Assembly (NCBI RefSeq): GCF_900683735.1
Contig: NZ_LR215979.1
Coordinates: 1,240,001-1,304,000 of the forward strand
Reading direction: 5' to 3'
Source: Fusobacterium ulcerans ATCC 49185
GTDB lineage: Bacteria > Fusobacteriota > Fusobacteriia > Fusobacteriales > Fusobacteriaceae
DNA length: 64,000 nt
The position numbers and the translations under genes are program-made. Below the pieces are notes generated by a model. The model ran no database searches and was not told where the DNA came from. It worked only from the letters and a program-made list of their open reading frames with translations. Position 1 is the stretch's first letter, and each line of letters begins with the position of its first letter. Of this stretch, positions 8,751-17,095 are shown in pieces.

Positions 8751-10922
8751 ATGAAAATACTTGTAAAAAGAATAATAAAAATAATGATAGTTTTATTTAT
8801 TGTTGGAAGTATTGCATCTGTGGGAGTAGTTTTAGGAGTTATAAATAAATATTCCAAAGAACTTCCTGATATAGTAACTTTGATAGAAGACTATGCACCA
8901 TCTCTGCCAACTGTACTGTATGATAGAAATGGTGAAGTAATAGATACTATATACAGAGAATCCAGAGATACAGTAAAGCTAAAAGAAGTTCCTATATACA
9001 GCAGAAATGCTTTTTTAGCAATAGAAGATAAACAGTTTTATTCACATCATGGAATACATATAAAAAGACTGATAGGGGCTATTGTAGCTAATATTCGTAG
9101 TGGCCGTGCTGTACAGGGAGCAAGTTCAATAACTCAGCAGCTTGCAAAAAATGCCTTTCTTTCTCATGAGAGAAAACTTTCAAGAAAAATAAAAGAGGCT
9201 ATTATAACATTTGAAATAGAGAGAAGATATACAAAAGATGAAATATTTGAAAAATATCTGAATGAGATATATTTCGGAGCTGGATCTTATGGTATAAAGA
9301 CAGCAGCTAAACAATTGTACAGAAAGGATATTTCTGAAATAAACATAGCTGAATCAGCTCTCCTTGCAGGAATACCTAACAGACCTGAGAAATATAATCC
9401 AAGAAGAAATTTAGAGGCTTCATTAAAGAGAGCTAATCTTATTTTATCTGAAATGTATAAGGATAAACTTATAACAAAGGAAGAATATGAACAGGCAAAA
9501 AATCATAAATTTATAAATGAAGATAAGCTTCCTGAAAATTTTAAAATGGATGATAATACAACTATAATATATAACAAAAAAAGTGATGTAACAATTAATT
9601 ATCCTGATTTTTCAAATATGGTGGAAGAGTTTTTAGTTGATAAATTTGGAGAGAATATGGTGTATACTGGAGGATTGAGAGTACATACTACTTTAGATTT
9701 AGAAATGCAGAAAACTGCAAAAGAAGTATTTGAAAATTATGAGTTCTTCAAAAAAAATGATGAACTGCAAGGTGGAATGGCAACTATAGATCCAAATAAT
9801 GGACACGTAATATCTTTGATTGGTGGAAGAAATTTTAAATCAGGAAATTTCAACAGAGCAACTATGGCAAAAAGACAGTTAGGTTCTTCATTTAAACCTT
9901 TCTTATATTTTACAGCCATAGAAAATGGAATGGAAATGAATTCAGTAGTAGAGGACTCATTTATTTCATTTGGAAGTTGGACACCAAAAAACTATGGAAG
10001 CAGATATTCAAAGAATGTTACTCTGCTTAATGCTTTGGATAGATCTTTAAATATAGTTTCTATAAAAATGCTTCAAAAAATAGGAACAAAAACTTTTAAA
10101 GAAACTGTTGCAAAACTTGATCCTAGTTTAAATATACCAGATGATCTTACTGCATCTTTGGGATCATTTGAAAATACACCATTACAGCATGCTATAGACT
10201 ATTCAATATTTTCAAATGGAGGTTATGTAGTAGAGCCTGTAACAGTAACAGATGTAGAAGATAGATATGGAAATCCTATATATCAAAATACACCTAAAAA
10301 AGAAAAAGTATTTGACAGTATTAATACAAGCATAATAACATTTATGCTGAAAAGTTCAGTGCAATATGGAAGTTCCAGCAGAGCTTCTGTATATACAAAA
10401 GATAAAAAGAGAATAGAACAGGGAGGAAAAACAGGAACTGTAAATGATAATAGAACTATCTGGTTTGCTGGAATAACTCCTGATTATGTTACAACTATCT
10501 ACATAGGATATGATGATAATAGATCTATAAAAGGAAATGTTACTGGAGGAACTGGAGTGGCTCCTCTATGGGCAAAGTATTATCAGACTTTAATTGATAA
10601 GGGACTGTATGCTCCAAGTACTTTTTCCTTCTTAGAAAATCACTTGAAAAATGGTGATTTTAATTTACAAACACTGACTGTAAATAATGGGCTTATTTCT
10701 GGAGCAGGAAGAGAATTTCTTGTAAGAAAAGGAAAGCTACAGATGGAAAGTGAAATGAAGTATGCAAATGGAATAGCAGGAATATTTGGAAGTGTAAGAA
10801 AAGAAAATGGAACTGAAGGAGTTGAGGGGTATAATCCAGTTATTGAAAAAACTAACAATGATATAGCTCCTGAAAATACAACTTCAAATGATTCATTATT
10901 TAAAAGACTTTTAGGTAATTAA
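8751..10922 (+). CDS. Class A penicillin-binding protein (PBP1A family)
   Basis: Bifunctional peptidoglycan glycosyltransferase and transpeptidase anchored in the inner membrane. Residues ~8-30 form the single membrane segment. The GT51 domain has EDKQFYSHHGI (catalytic Glu near 93) and SSITQQLAKNAFL. The transpeptidase domain has the active-site SSFK (Ser379-Lys382), SLN near residue 432 and KTGT near 561. Length 723 is at the short end; no OB-fold insert is obvious, and residues ~680-723 are a low-complexity tail. RBS AAAGGAG. It follows rlmN in a likely two-gene operon and is ended by the repeat-type terminator at 10932. Confidence 0.93.
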   Translation: MKILVKRIIKIMIVLFIVGSIASVGVVLGVINKYSKELPDIVTLIEDYAPSLPTVLYDRNGEVIDTIYRESRDTVKLKEVPIYSRNAFLAIEDKQFYSHHGIHIKRLIGAIVANIRSGRAVQGASSITQQLAKNAFLSHERKLSRKIKEAIITFEIERRYTKDEIFEKYLNEIYFGAGSYGIKTAAKQLYRKDISEINIAESALLAGIPNRPEKYNPRRNLEASLKRANLILSEMYKDKLITKEEYEQAKNHKFINEDKLPENFKMDDNTTIIYNKKSDVTINYPDFSNMVEEFLVDKFGENMVYTGGLRVHTTLDLEMQKTAKEVFENYEFFKKNDELQGGMATIDPNNGHVISLIGGRNFKSGNFNRATMAKRQLGSSFKPFLYFTAIENGMEMNSVVEDSFISFGSWTPKNYGSRYSKNVTLLNALDRSLNIVSIKMLQKIGTKTFKETVAKLDPSLNIPDDLTASLGSFENTPLQHAIDYSIFSNGGYVVEPVTVTDVEDRYGNPIYQNTPKKEKVFDSINTSIITFMLKSSVQYGSSSRASVYTKDKKRIEQGGKTGTVNDNRTIWFAGITPDYVTTIYIGYDDNRSIKGNVTGGTGVAPLWAKYYQTLIDKGLYAPSTFSFLENHLKNGDFNLQTLTVNNGLISGAGREFLVRKGKLQMESEMKYANGIAGIFGSVRKENGTEGVEGYNPVIEKTNNDIAPENTTSNDSLFKRLLGN

Positions 10923-10927
10923 TATAA

Positions 10928-11035
10928 ATAGGGCTGCTGCGAATTAGTAATTTATTATACTAGTTTTCACAGCCTCTTTTATTTTTCTATAAAAAAAATA
11001 GAAATCATTTTATAGATTTCTACTAATTTTTACTT
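10928..11035 (+). repeat. Dispersed terminator-repeat, copy B
   Basis: Same element as 2881-2985. GGCTG (10932-10936) pairs with CAGCC (10970-10974), followed by TCTTTTATTTTT, so it works as the PBP terminator. Bases 10988-11022 are identical to 2937-2971 and form the second hairpin. Confidence 0.8.
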
Positions 11036-11113
11036 TGATATTTATTTTAAGTATTTAAAAAAGAATCCTATTTTATATTGTTTAAACTATTCTAAATTTA
11101 TATTAGCCCTTTT

Positions 11114-11620
11114 TTAATAAGTTATTTTTTCATAATCAGTATATTTATTAATAATAGCTATGGCTTTTTCTAAAATAACTACTTCATCTGAAGAAAATCT
11201 TGAATAAACTGCACTATCAATATCTAATACCCCATATATTTTGTTATCTTTAATAAGAGGAATAACAACTTCAGATTTAGACCTTACATCACAGGTAATA
11301 TGACCTGGAAATTCACATACATTTTTTACTACTATTTTTTCTTTTCTTTCTACAGCAGTACCACATACACCCCTTCCTATCTGAATTCTAGTAGTAGCAG
11401 GCATTCCACAAAATGGACCTAAAACTAATTCATTCTTTTTTAGAAGATAAAAGCCACACCAGTTTATTTCATCAAAAAAAGCTGAGATAAAAGCTGAAGC
11501 ATTAGCAAGGTTAGCAATTGGATCACTCTCTCTAGAAAGATATTCTTCAATTTCATTTAAAAAAGCTGAATATTTTTCTTTAAAACTTAAATCTTTGTAA
11601 AGTTCTGCATTAAAAGCCAT
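11114..11620 (-). CDS. msrC: Free methionine-(R)-sulfoxide reductase (fRMsr, GAF domain)
   Basis: Reduces free methionine-R-sulfoxide in the cytoplasm, part of oxidative-damage defence. A single GAF domain of normal length (168) holds all three family cysteines: GPFCGMP, GVCGTA and HITCD. NWCGFYLL and VLDIDS are also family signatures. RBS GGAGGT precedes the ATG at 11620. It lies 10 bases after the small gene upstream, so it is probably the last gene of a three-gene unit (12520-11114). Confidence 0.93.
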   Translation of the reverse strand: MAFNAELYKDLSFKEKYSAFLNEIEEYLSRESDPIANLANASAFISAFFDEINWCGFYLLKKNELVLGPFCGMPATTRIQIGRGVCGTAVERKEKIVVKNVCEFPGHITCDVRSKSEVVIPLIKDNKIYGVLDIDSAVYSRFSSDEVVILEKAIAIINKYTDYEKITY

Positions 11621-11630
11621 AATACCTCCA

Positions 11631-11825
11631 TTATTTAGTTAAAAGTCTGCAATTTTTGTATTCTTCTTTTTGACTTATTCTGTAAGTACAAGTTCCAGAA
11701 AGTTTTTTACATTTAATAGAAACATATCCATCATAATCTATTCCAATAGATTCATTGCAGTTTAAAACTGGGAATTTTTCTATATAACTTTCTTTTTCCT
11801 TCAGTGTTATTAAATATTTTTCCAT
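11631..11825 (-). CDS. Small Cys-containing protein (64 residues), unknown
   Basis: Not recognised. The reading frame can be extended to a TTG at 11840, but the ATG at 11825 (MEKYLITL) has AAAGGAA at good spacing and is preferred. Four cysteines (NCNE, IKCKK, GTCTYR, NCRLL) could bind a metal or form disulfides; there is no signal peptide. The YoaK-type gene ends 12 bases upstream and the msrC gene starts 10 bases downstream, so the three are probably co-transcribed. Confidence 0.7.
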   Translation of the reverse strand: MEKYLITLKEKESYIEKFPVLNCNESIGIDYDGYVSIKCKKLSGTCTYRISQKEEYKNCRLLTK

Positions 11826-11836
11826 TTTAATTCCTT

Positions 11837-12520
11837 TCAATATAATTTCAAATCTGAATATCCTAATATTTTTTGATATCTCTGCCTAATTGAAAAATAA
11901 GTCAGTCCTACACCTATATATAAAAAAGCTGCAATAAGAAAAGCTTCCTTTTTAAATACATAAAAAGCTTCTATTCCAAAAAAGCCTCCTGCCATAAAAG
12001 ATAAAATAGTAAATAAGCAGAAAAATACTTTCCATTTATCTTCAGTTTTTCCTTTTATACAATGTCCTATATATACTCCCATATCAGTAAGACTTCCTGT
12101 AATATGAGATGTTCTCACCACTACCCCTTTATATGAAATGAATAATCCATTTTCTACTCCAATCATAAATGGGAGATAGTAAAAAAAGGGAAGAGTATCA
12201 TAGAGAAATGAATAAAGGATTAGTAAACCACTTCCTAAAGTTATTGAAGCATAGCCGTATCGTCTTTTAAGATTAAATTCTCTCCCATCTACAAGTGAGC
12301 CAGAAATAGTAGTTCCAATAACAAAAGCAGCTATAATAGTAAAAACTTTAAATACCTCACTAAAGTTTCCTTGAGAAATATTAATAGCAGTTTTGGAAAT
12401 ATTTCCAGTAAAATGAGAAACAGTATATGAATATTTTACAATGCAGATAGCATTGATATATCCACCTAAAAAACAAAGCATATAGATCCAATTGAGCAGC
12501 ATTTTATTTAATACTTTCAT
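11837..12520 (-). CDS. YoaK-type membrane protein (DUF1275)
   Basis: Polytopic inner-membrane protein of 227 residues with about six hydrophobic segments. The N-terminal part, GGYINAICIVKYSYTVSHFTGNISK, carries the family's G(G/F)xxxxxx...(S)HxTGN motif, and SHITGSLTDMG occurs again near residue 135. Family function is unknown; distant similarity to transporters is often noted. First gene of the unit that also contains the 64-residue protein and msrC. Confidence 0.85.
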   Translation of the reverse strand: MKVLNKMLLNWIYMLCFLGGYINAICIVKYSYTVSHFTGNISKTAINISQGNFSEVFKVFTIIAAFVIGTTISGSLVDGREFNLKRRYGYASITLGSGLLILYSFLYDTLPFFYYLPFMIGVENGLFISYKGVVVRTSHITGSLTDMGVYIGHCIKGKTEDKWKVFFCLFTILSFMAGGFFGIEAFYVFKKEAFLIAAFLYIGVGLTYFSIRQRYQKILGYSDLKLY

Positions 12521-12559
12521 TTAAATCAACCCCAATATAAATTCATTATGACAATACTA

Positions 12560-12588
12560 ATATTACAACTTTTTATCAGAATTGACAA
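12560..12588 (-). promoter_or_regulatory. Promoter of the YoaK-type/msrC unit
   Basis: On the minus strand TTGTCA (12588-12583), 17 bp, TAATAT (12565-12560), about 40 bases before the start codon. Confidence 0.6.
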
Positions 12589-12636
12589 TAGTTAATTTAT
12601 AGTGGACAAAAAATATAAAAAGAATACTGATTATAA

Positions 12637-12670
12637 AAAAGAGTAGTCCAAGTATTTAGACTGCTCTTTT
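12637..12670 (-). terminator. Terminator hairpin
   Basis: AAAAGAGTAGTC (12637-12648) pairs with GACTGCTCTTTT (12659-12670), one G-U pair, 10-base loop, with T-rich arms on both strands. It separates the small gene at 12728 (minus strand) from the next unit. Confidence 0.75.
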
Positions 12671-12727
12671 GTAACTGGAGATATTATTTAAAAATTATTA
12701 AAATATCAAAAATTAATCAAAGGTAGA

Positions 12728-12919
12728 TTATTTAGCTATTTTTTTAAATTTTAAATTTTTTTCTATCAGATTAAAAACATCTTCATGGGTAAGATTTTTT
12801 TGAGTTTTTAATGTTTCAAGATATTCTTTAACTGCTTCATGCTCTTTCTTAGGATATTTATTGATGATATAGTGGACATCATACTCCTGAGAAAAATTTA
12901 CATATTTATGTTCTTTCAT
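12728..12919 (-). CDS. Small hypothetical protein (63 residues)
   Basis: Not recognised. GGGAGA sits nine bases before the ATG and a terminator follows, so it is likely real. It is highly charged and helical, with a segment (LTHEDVFNLIEKNLKFKK) that could be a helical bundle. No signal peptide or membrane segment. It is divergent from the helicase gene. Confidence 0.6.
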   Translation of the reverse strand: MKEHKYVNFSQEYDVHYIINKYPKKEHEAVKEYLETLKTQKNLTHEDVFNLIEKNLKFKKIAK

Positions 12920-13022
12920 TTAAGACCATCTCCCTGTTTCTCTCCAGTGGTTATATTGTAGTCCTTTTTTAAGATTAGGTCAATACTTTTAGTAAAATAA
13001 AATTTTTTACTTGAAGAATATA

Positions 13023-13031
13023 TGATATAAT
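13023..13031 (+). promoter_or_regulatory. Extended -10 promoter of the helicase-sbcDC operon
   Basis: TGATATAAT (13023-13031), 42 bases before the helicase start; the -35 is only a T run. Confidence 0.6.
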
Positions 13032-13073
13032 TTATGTATTGGATAGAGGTAGAGAAAAGATGGAGTTGAGTAT

Positions 13074-15911
13074 ATGGAAAATAAAGAGATAAATTTAAAT
13101 AAAGAACAGAGAGAGGCAGTAACTTATACAGAGGGACCGCTTTTAGTAATTGCAGGACCTGGTTCTGGAAAGACAAGAACATTAGTGGAAAGAGTAGTCC
13201 ATATGCTTATAGAAAAAAAGATATCTCCAGAAAAGATAATGGTATCAACCTTTACAGACAGAGCTTCTAAAGAATTAATTGGAAGGATATCTGAAAGAAT
13301 AAAAGATTATGATTCAAAAATAAATATAAATGCTATATATATGGGAACTTTGCATTCTATATGTCTTCGTTTAATAGATGAATATATAGAATATTCTGAT
13401 TTTAGTGAAGGCTATCAAGTACTGGATGAACTTGAACAGCATTTTTTTATTTTTTCAAAAATAAAGGAATTTAAAGAAATAGATGGATATAATGAGTTTT
13501 TTAAGGAAATTCCAGCTGTTAATAATTGGGGAAAAGCAGGAAAAATTCAAAAATGGGTAAATAGAATAAATGAAGAAGGAAGAAGCCTGGATTATGTAAA
13601 AGAAGAACAGGATAAAAAAATAGGATTCTTAAAGGAAGCTCATGAATTATATCAAAAATTATTAATAGAGGACAATGTAATAGATTTTGCCTCTATACAA
13701 AGGGAAATATATAGAATACTTTTAAATAATAATTTTGTATTGGAGGAAATCAGAGAAAAAATTCAATATATAATGATTGATGAATATCAGGATACAAATT
13801 CAATTCAAGAAAAAATAATTTTTGAATTGGGAGGAAACAGAAAAAATATATGTGTTGTTGGAGATGATGATCAGGGAATATATAGATTCAGAGGAGCATC
13901 TGTAAAAAATATACTGGAATTCCCAAATAAATTTGATGAAAATGAATGCAAAATAGTGACTCTTGATATAAATTACCGTTCGCATAAGGATATAATAACT
14001 TTCTGCAACAGATGGATAAACCTTATAAACTGGAAAAATTTTAGATATCAAAAAGATATACAGCCACCAGCAGATAAAGAATTTGTAGATAATCCTGGAG
14101 TTATTAGAATAGGAGGAAATTCTGAAAGCCAATGGAAAGAAAATATATATAAATTTATAAAAAATTTAAAGACAATGGGAAAAATAGAAGATTACAGCCA
14201 AGTGGCATTCTTATTTAAATCAGTAAGATTCTCAAGAGTTAAAGAATTGATAGATTATTTGGAAGAAAGGGGTATTCCTGCTTATTCTCCTCGTTCTAAG
14301 AATTTTTTCTATAGAAAAGAAGTGAAACTTGTATTGGGAGCACTGCTTGTATTATTTCCACAAAGTAAGCCATTAGTTTTAGATGATGTCTATATAAGAA
14401 AAACAGCTACTTATTATAATGATTGTATTACTGAATTGAAAAAATATCTGGCAAAGGATAAGGAATTATATGATTGGATATTAAAGAACAGAGAAAAAAA
14501 TTTAGATTTAGGAGAGGAGAAAGGGGAAAATATAAGCAGAATTTTTTATTCTCTTTTTGCATTTAAAACATTTAAAGAACTTATAGATTTGAATAAAAAT
14601 GGTGCTAAAGAGGGAAGAGAAATATACAATCTGGGAATTCTTTCACAAATCTTTGATAAATTTGAAAATTTAAGCAGAATAGAGTATATAACAAAGGAAA
14701 ATATTGAAAAAGTAGTAAGATATCTTTTTGTAACACATATCAGGCTTCTTTTTGAAAAAGGAATAGATGAATATGAAAATAAAGAAACTCTGCTGGGGGC
14801 AGTGTCATTTATGACAATCCATCAGGCAAAAGGGCTGGAGTTTCCAGTGGTTATAGTAGGGTCATTGGAGTCTGAACCAGATAATAGAGAGTTGACAGAA
14901 GAAGACAGACTGGAAGATGTTATAACTCTGGGAAATGATTTTGAACCTGGAGATAGGAAAAATATTTTTGATTTCTGGAGAGTTTTCTATACAGCTTTTT
15001 CTAGAGCGCAAAATCTTCTTGTATTGACAAGTGTAGAAAACAGAGCTGGTGGAAAAGAACTGCCATCAAAGATTTTTAAACCTGTTTATGAAACTATACC
15101 TTATTGGAATGATGAAAATTTTTATTTTGAAAAGTTACAGATATCTAAATTAAAAGAATCTGAAACTAAAGAATTTTTATCTTACACAGGACATATATTG
15201 ATATATGAAGACTGTCCTTTGAGATATAGATTTTACAAAGAATTTGAATTTAAGCCTTTAAAAACTAATAAAACATCTTTTGGAATACTTGTACATAAAT
15301 CAATTGAGAATATTCATAAAGAAGTGAAAAGTGATGTTGAAAAAATTTATTCTGATGAGGAATTAAAAGAGCTTGTTGAAAAAAACTATAATATGCTGAA
15401 AAAAAATGTCAGAGTATTTCTTGGAGAAAATATAAGAGAAAGAGCTTTTGAACAGATTAAAAGATATGTGGATAGTGTAAAAAATAATTGGGATAATATA
15501 ATAAGTTCTGAAGAAAAAGAATACAGTGTAGAAAATAACTATATTTTAGAAGGAACAATTGACCTTCTAAGAAAACAAGGTGATTATATAGAACTGCTGG
15601 ATTTTAAAACTGGAAGATTTTCTGGATATGATGACAGCAGATATGCTTCTTATGAAAGGCAGATAGAAATATATTCATATATGTTGAGGGAAAAATATAA
15701 TTCAGAAAATTTAAGAGCTTACTTGTATTATACAGGAAATAAAGAAGAAACTATGGTGGAGATAAAATTAGAAAAAAGCAAGATAAAGCAAACTATTTCT
15801 AATTTTGAGGATACTGTAAAAAAAATATTGAATAGAGAATTCGATAGAAGAGAGTATTCAGAAGAAAAATGCAGAGAATGTGAATTTAAAGATTATTGCA
15901 GAGGAGAGTAA
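13074..15911 (+). CDS. UvrD/Rep-type helicase fused to a PD-(D/E)XK nuclease with Fe-S cysteines
   Basis: DNA repair helicase-nuclease of 945 residues. All superfamily 1A helicase motifs are present in order: GPGSGKT (near residue 28), STFTDRASKE, IDEYQDTN, VVGDDDQGIYRFRGA, DINYRS, TIHQAKGLEFPVV and TAFSRAQ. The C-terminal ~230 residues form a RecB/Cas4-like nuclease: CPLRYRFY (Cys714), GTIDLL, LLDFKTG (DxK near 840), QIEIYSYM, and CRECEFKDYC (C-x2-C-x5-C), which with Cys714 can hold an iron-sulfur cluster as in AddB and Cas4. This one-chain layout could do the job of AddAB. The gene overlaps nothing; the sbcD start is three bases after its stop, so translation is probably coupled. Confidence 0.9.
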   Translation: MENKEINLNKEQREAVTYTEGPLLVIAGPGSGKTRTLVERVVHMLIEKKISPEKIMVSTFTDRASKELIGRISERIKDYDSKININAIYMGTLHSICLRLIDEYIEYSDFSEGYQVLDELEQHFFIFSKIKEFKEIDGYNEFFKEIPAVNNWGKAGKIQKWVNRINEEGRSLDYVKEEQDKKIGFLKEAHELYQKLLIEDNVIDFASIQREIYRILLNNNFVLEEIREKIQYIMIDEYQDTNSIQEKIIFELGGNRKNICVVGDDDQGIYRFRGASVKNILEFPNKFDENECKIVTLDINYRSHKDIITFCNRWINLINWKNFRYQKDIQPPADKEFVDNPGVIRIGGNSESQWKENIYKFIKNLKTMGKIEDYSQVAFLFKSVRFSRVKELIDYLEERGIPAYSPRSKNFFYRKEVKLVLGALLVLFPQSKPLVLDDVYIRKTATYYNDCITELKKYLAKDKELYDWILKNREKNLDLGEEKGENISRIFYSLFAFKTFKELIDLNKNGAKEGREIYNLGILSQIFDKFENLSRIEYITKENIEKVVRYLFVTHIRLLFEKGIDEYENKETLLGAVSFMTIHQAKGLEFPVVIVGSLESEPDNRELTEEDRLEDVITLGNDFEPGDRKNIFDFWRVFYTAFSRAQNLLVLTSVENRAGGKELPSKIFKPVYETIPYWNDENFYFEKLQISKLKESETKEFLSYTGHILIYEDCPLRYRFYKEFEFKPLKTNKTSFGILVHKSIENIHKEVKSDVEKIYSDEELKELVEKNYNMLKKNVRVFLGENIRERAFEQIKRYVDSVKNNWDNIISSEEKEYSVENNYILEGTIDLLRKQGDYIELLDFKTGRFSGYDDSRYASYERQIEIYSYMLREKYNSENLRAYLYYTGNKEETMVEIKLEKSKIKQTISNFEDTVKKILNREFDRREYSEEKCRECEFKDYCRGE

Positions 15912-15913
15912 AA

Positions 15914-17095
15914 ATGAAAATACTTCATTGTTCAGATATACATTTAGGAAAAAAACCTTTTGGAACAAAAGAGTTTTCTCAAAAAAGATATTTGGATTTT
16001 TTTAACGCTTTTGAACAGGCTGCAGACAGAGGAATAGAAAAAGAAGTAGATATTTTTTTAATAACTGGAGATTTATTTGATAAAAAAGAGCTTTCACCAG
16101 ACACTTTAGACAGGTGTGAAAAGGTATTTTTAAAGCTAAAAAATAATAATATCCAGGTTCTTCTTATTGAAGGAAATCATGATAACATATCAGGATATGA
16201 TGAGATAAACTCATGGCTTGGATATCTGGAGAGAAAAGGTTATGTAAGACGAGGAAAATATAGAGCTTCAAATGAAGGATATGAATTTGAAAAAATAACA
16301 ATAGGAGATGTTAATTTTTATGGAGTAGGATATCCTGGGTTTGCCGTTGATGAAGTTTTAGAAAAACTGAGTGAAAATTTAAATGAAAATGAAAAAAATA
16401 TAGTCATGGTACATACAGCATTAGGAGGATCAGAATTTCTTCCTGGGCTGGTAAATACAGATATAATAAAAAGATTTAAAGATAAAGTTATATATATGGC
16501 AGGAGGACATCTCCATTCATTTATAAGCTATCCAAAAGATAAACCATATTTTTTCATACCAGGTTCAACTGAATTCTGGAATGTTTTAAATGAAAAAAAT
16601 AACTCTAAGGGAGTTATAATTTTTGATACAGATACTTTAGAATATGAATTTTCTGAACTTTCTCCAAGAACAAGAATAGAGAAGGAATTTACTTATGAGA
16701 ATAATATTACAGATGAATTTGAAGAATTTTCAAAAAATTTAGGATTAACTGGTGAAGAACTGGTTATTGTAAATATAAAATTAAAAGATAGTGGATATGT
16801 AAATGTAAATGAATTGGAAAAAATCTTAGAAAGTAATGGAGCTTTAAAAGGTTATATAAAATTGAGATATCCTAACTCTATTTTTGATAGAAATTTAGGA
16901 GAAGAGGGATATTACTCTGTGAGAGATGTAGAAAGAGAGATTATAAACTATTGGGAAGAATTTTCTGATGCTGAAAAAATAACATCTTATCTTCAAAAAT
17001 TTAAAGAATATCAAGAGGAAAATGATAGAGAAAAGGATTTTTTTGAACTTTTTGATACTATGCTTGAGGAGGAGATAGGAAATGAAAATAAATAG
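15914..17095 (+). CDS. sbcD: SbcD, nuclease subunit of the SbcCD complex
   Basis: Mn-dependent 3'-5' exonuclease/endonuclease (Mre11 family) that opens hairpins and cleans DNA ends with SbcC. Phosphoesterase motifs: SDIHLG (Asp9, His11), GDLFDKKE (near 53), GNHD (near 83), HTALGGSE, GGHLHS. An upstream TTG would add six residues, but the ATG at 15914 has GAGGAG at ideal spacing. 393 residues. The end overlaps the sbcC start by 14 bases. Confidence 0.94.
   Translation: MKILHCSDIHLGKKPFGTKEFSQKRYLDFFNAFEQAADRGIEKEVDIFLITGDLFDKKELSPDTLDRCEKVFLKLKNNNIQVLLIEGNHDNISGYDEINSWLGYLERKGYVRRGKYRASNEGYEFEKITIGDVNFYGVGYPGFAVDEVLEKLSENLNENEKNIVMVHTALGGSEFLPGLVNTDIIKRFKDKVIYMAGGHLHSFISYPKDKPYFFIPGSTEFWNVLNEKNNSKGVIIFDTDTLEYEFSELSPRTRIEKEFTYENNITDEFEEFSKNLGLTGEELVIVNIKLKDSGYVNVNELEKILESNGALKGYIKLRYPNSIFDRNLGEEGYYSVRDVEREIINYWEEFSDAEKITSYLQKFKEYQEENDREKDFFELFDTMLEEEIGNENK

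Noticed and set aside
12916-13182. 88-residue minus-strand frame across the helicase promoter
   Set aside because: It overlaps the helicase start and promoter, has no RBS and gives a low-complexity product.
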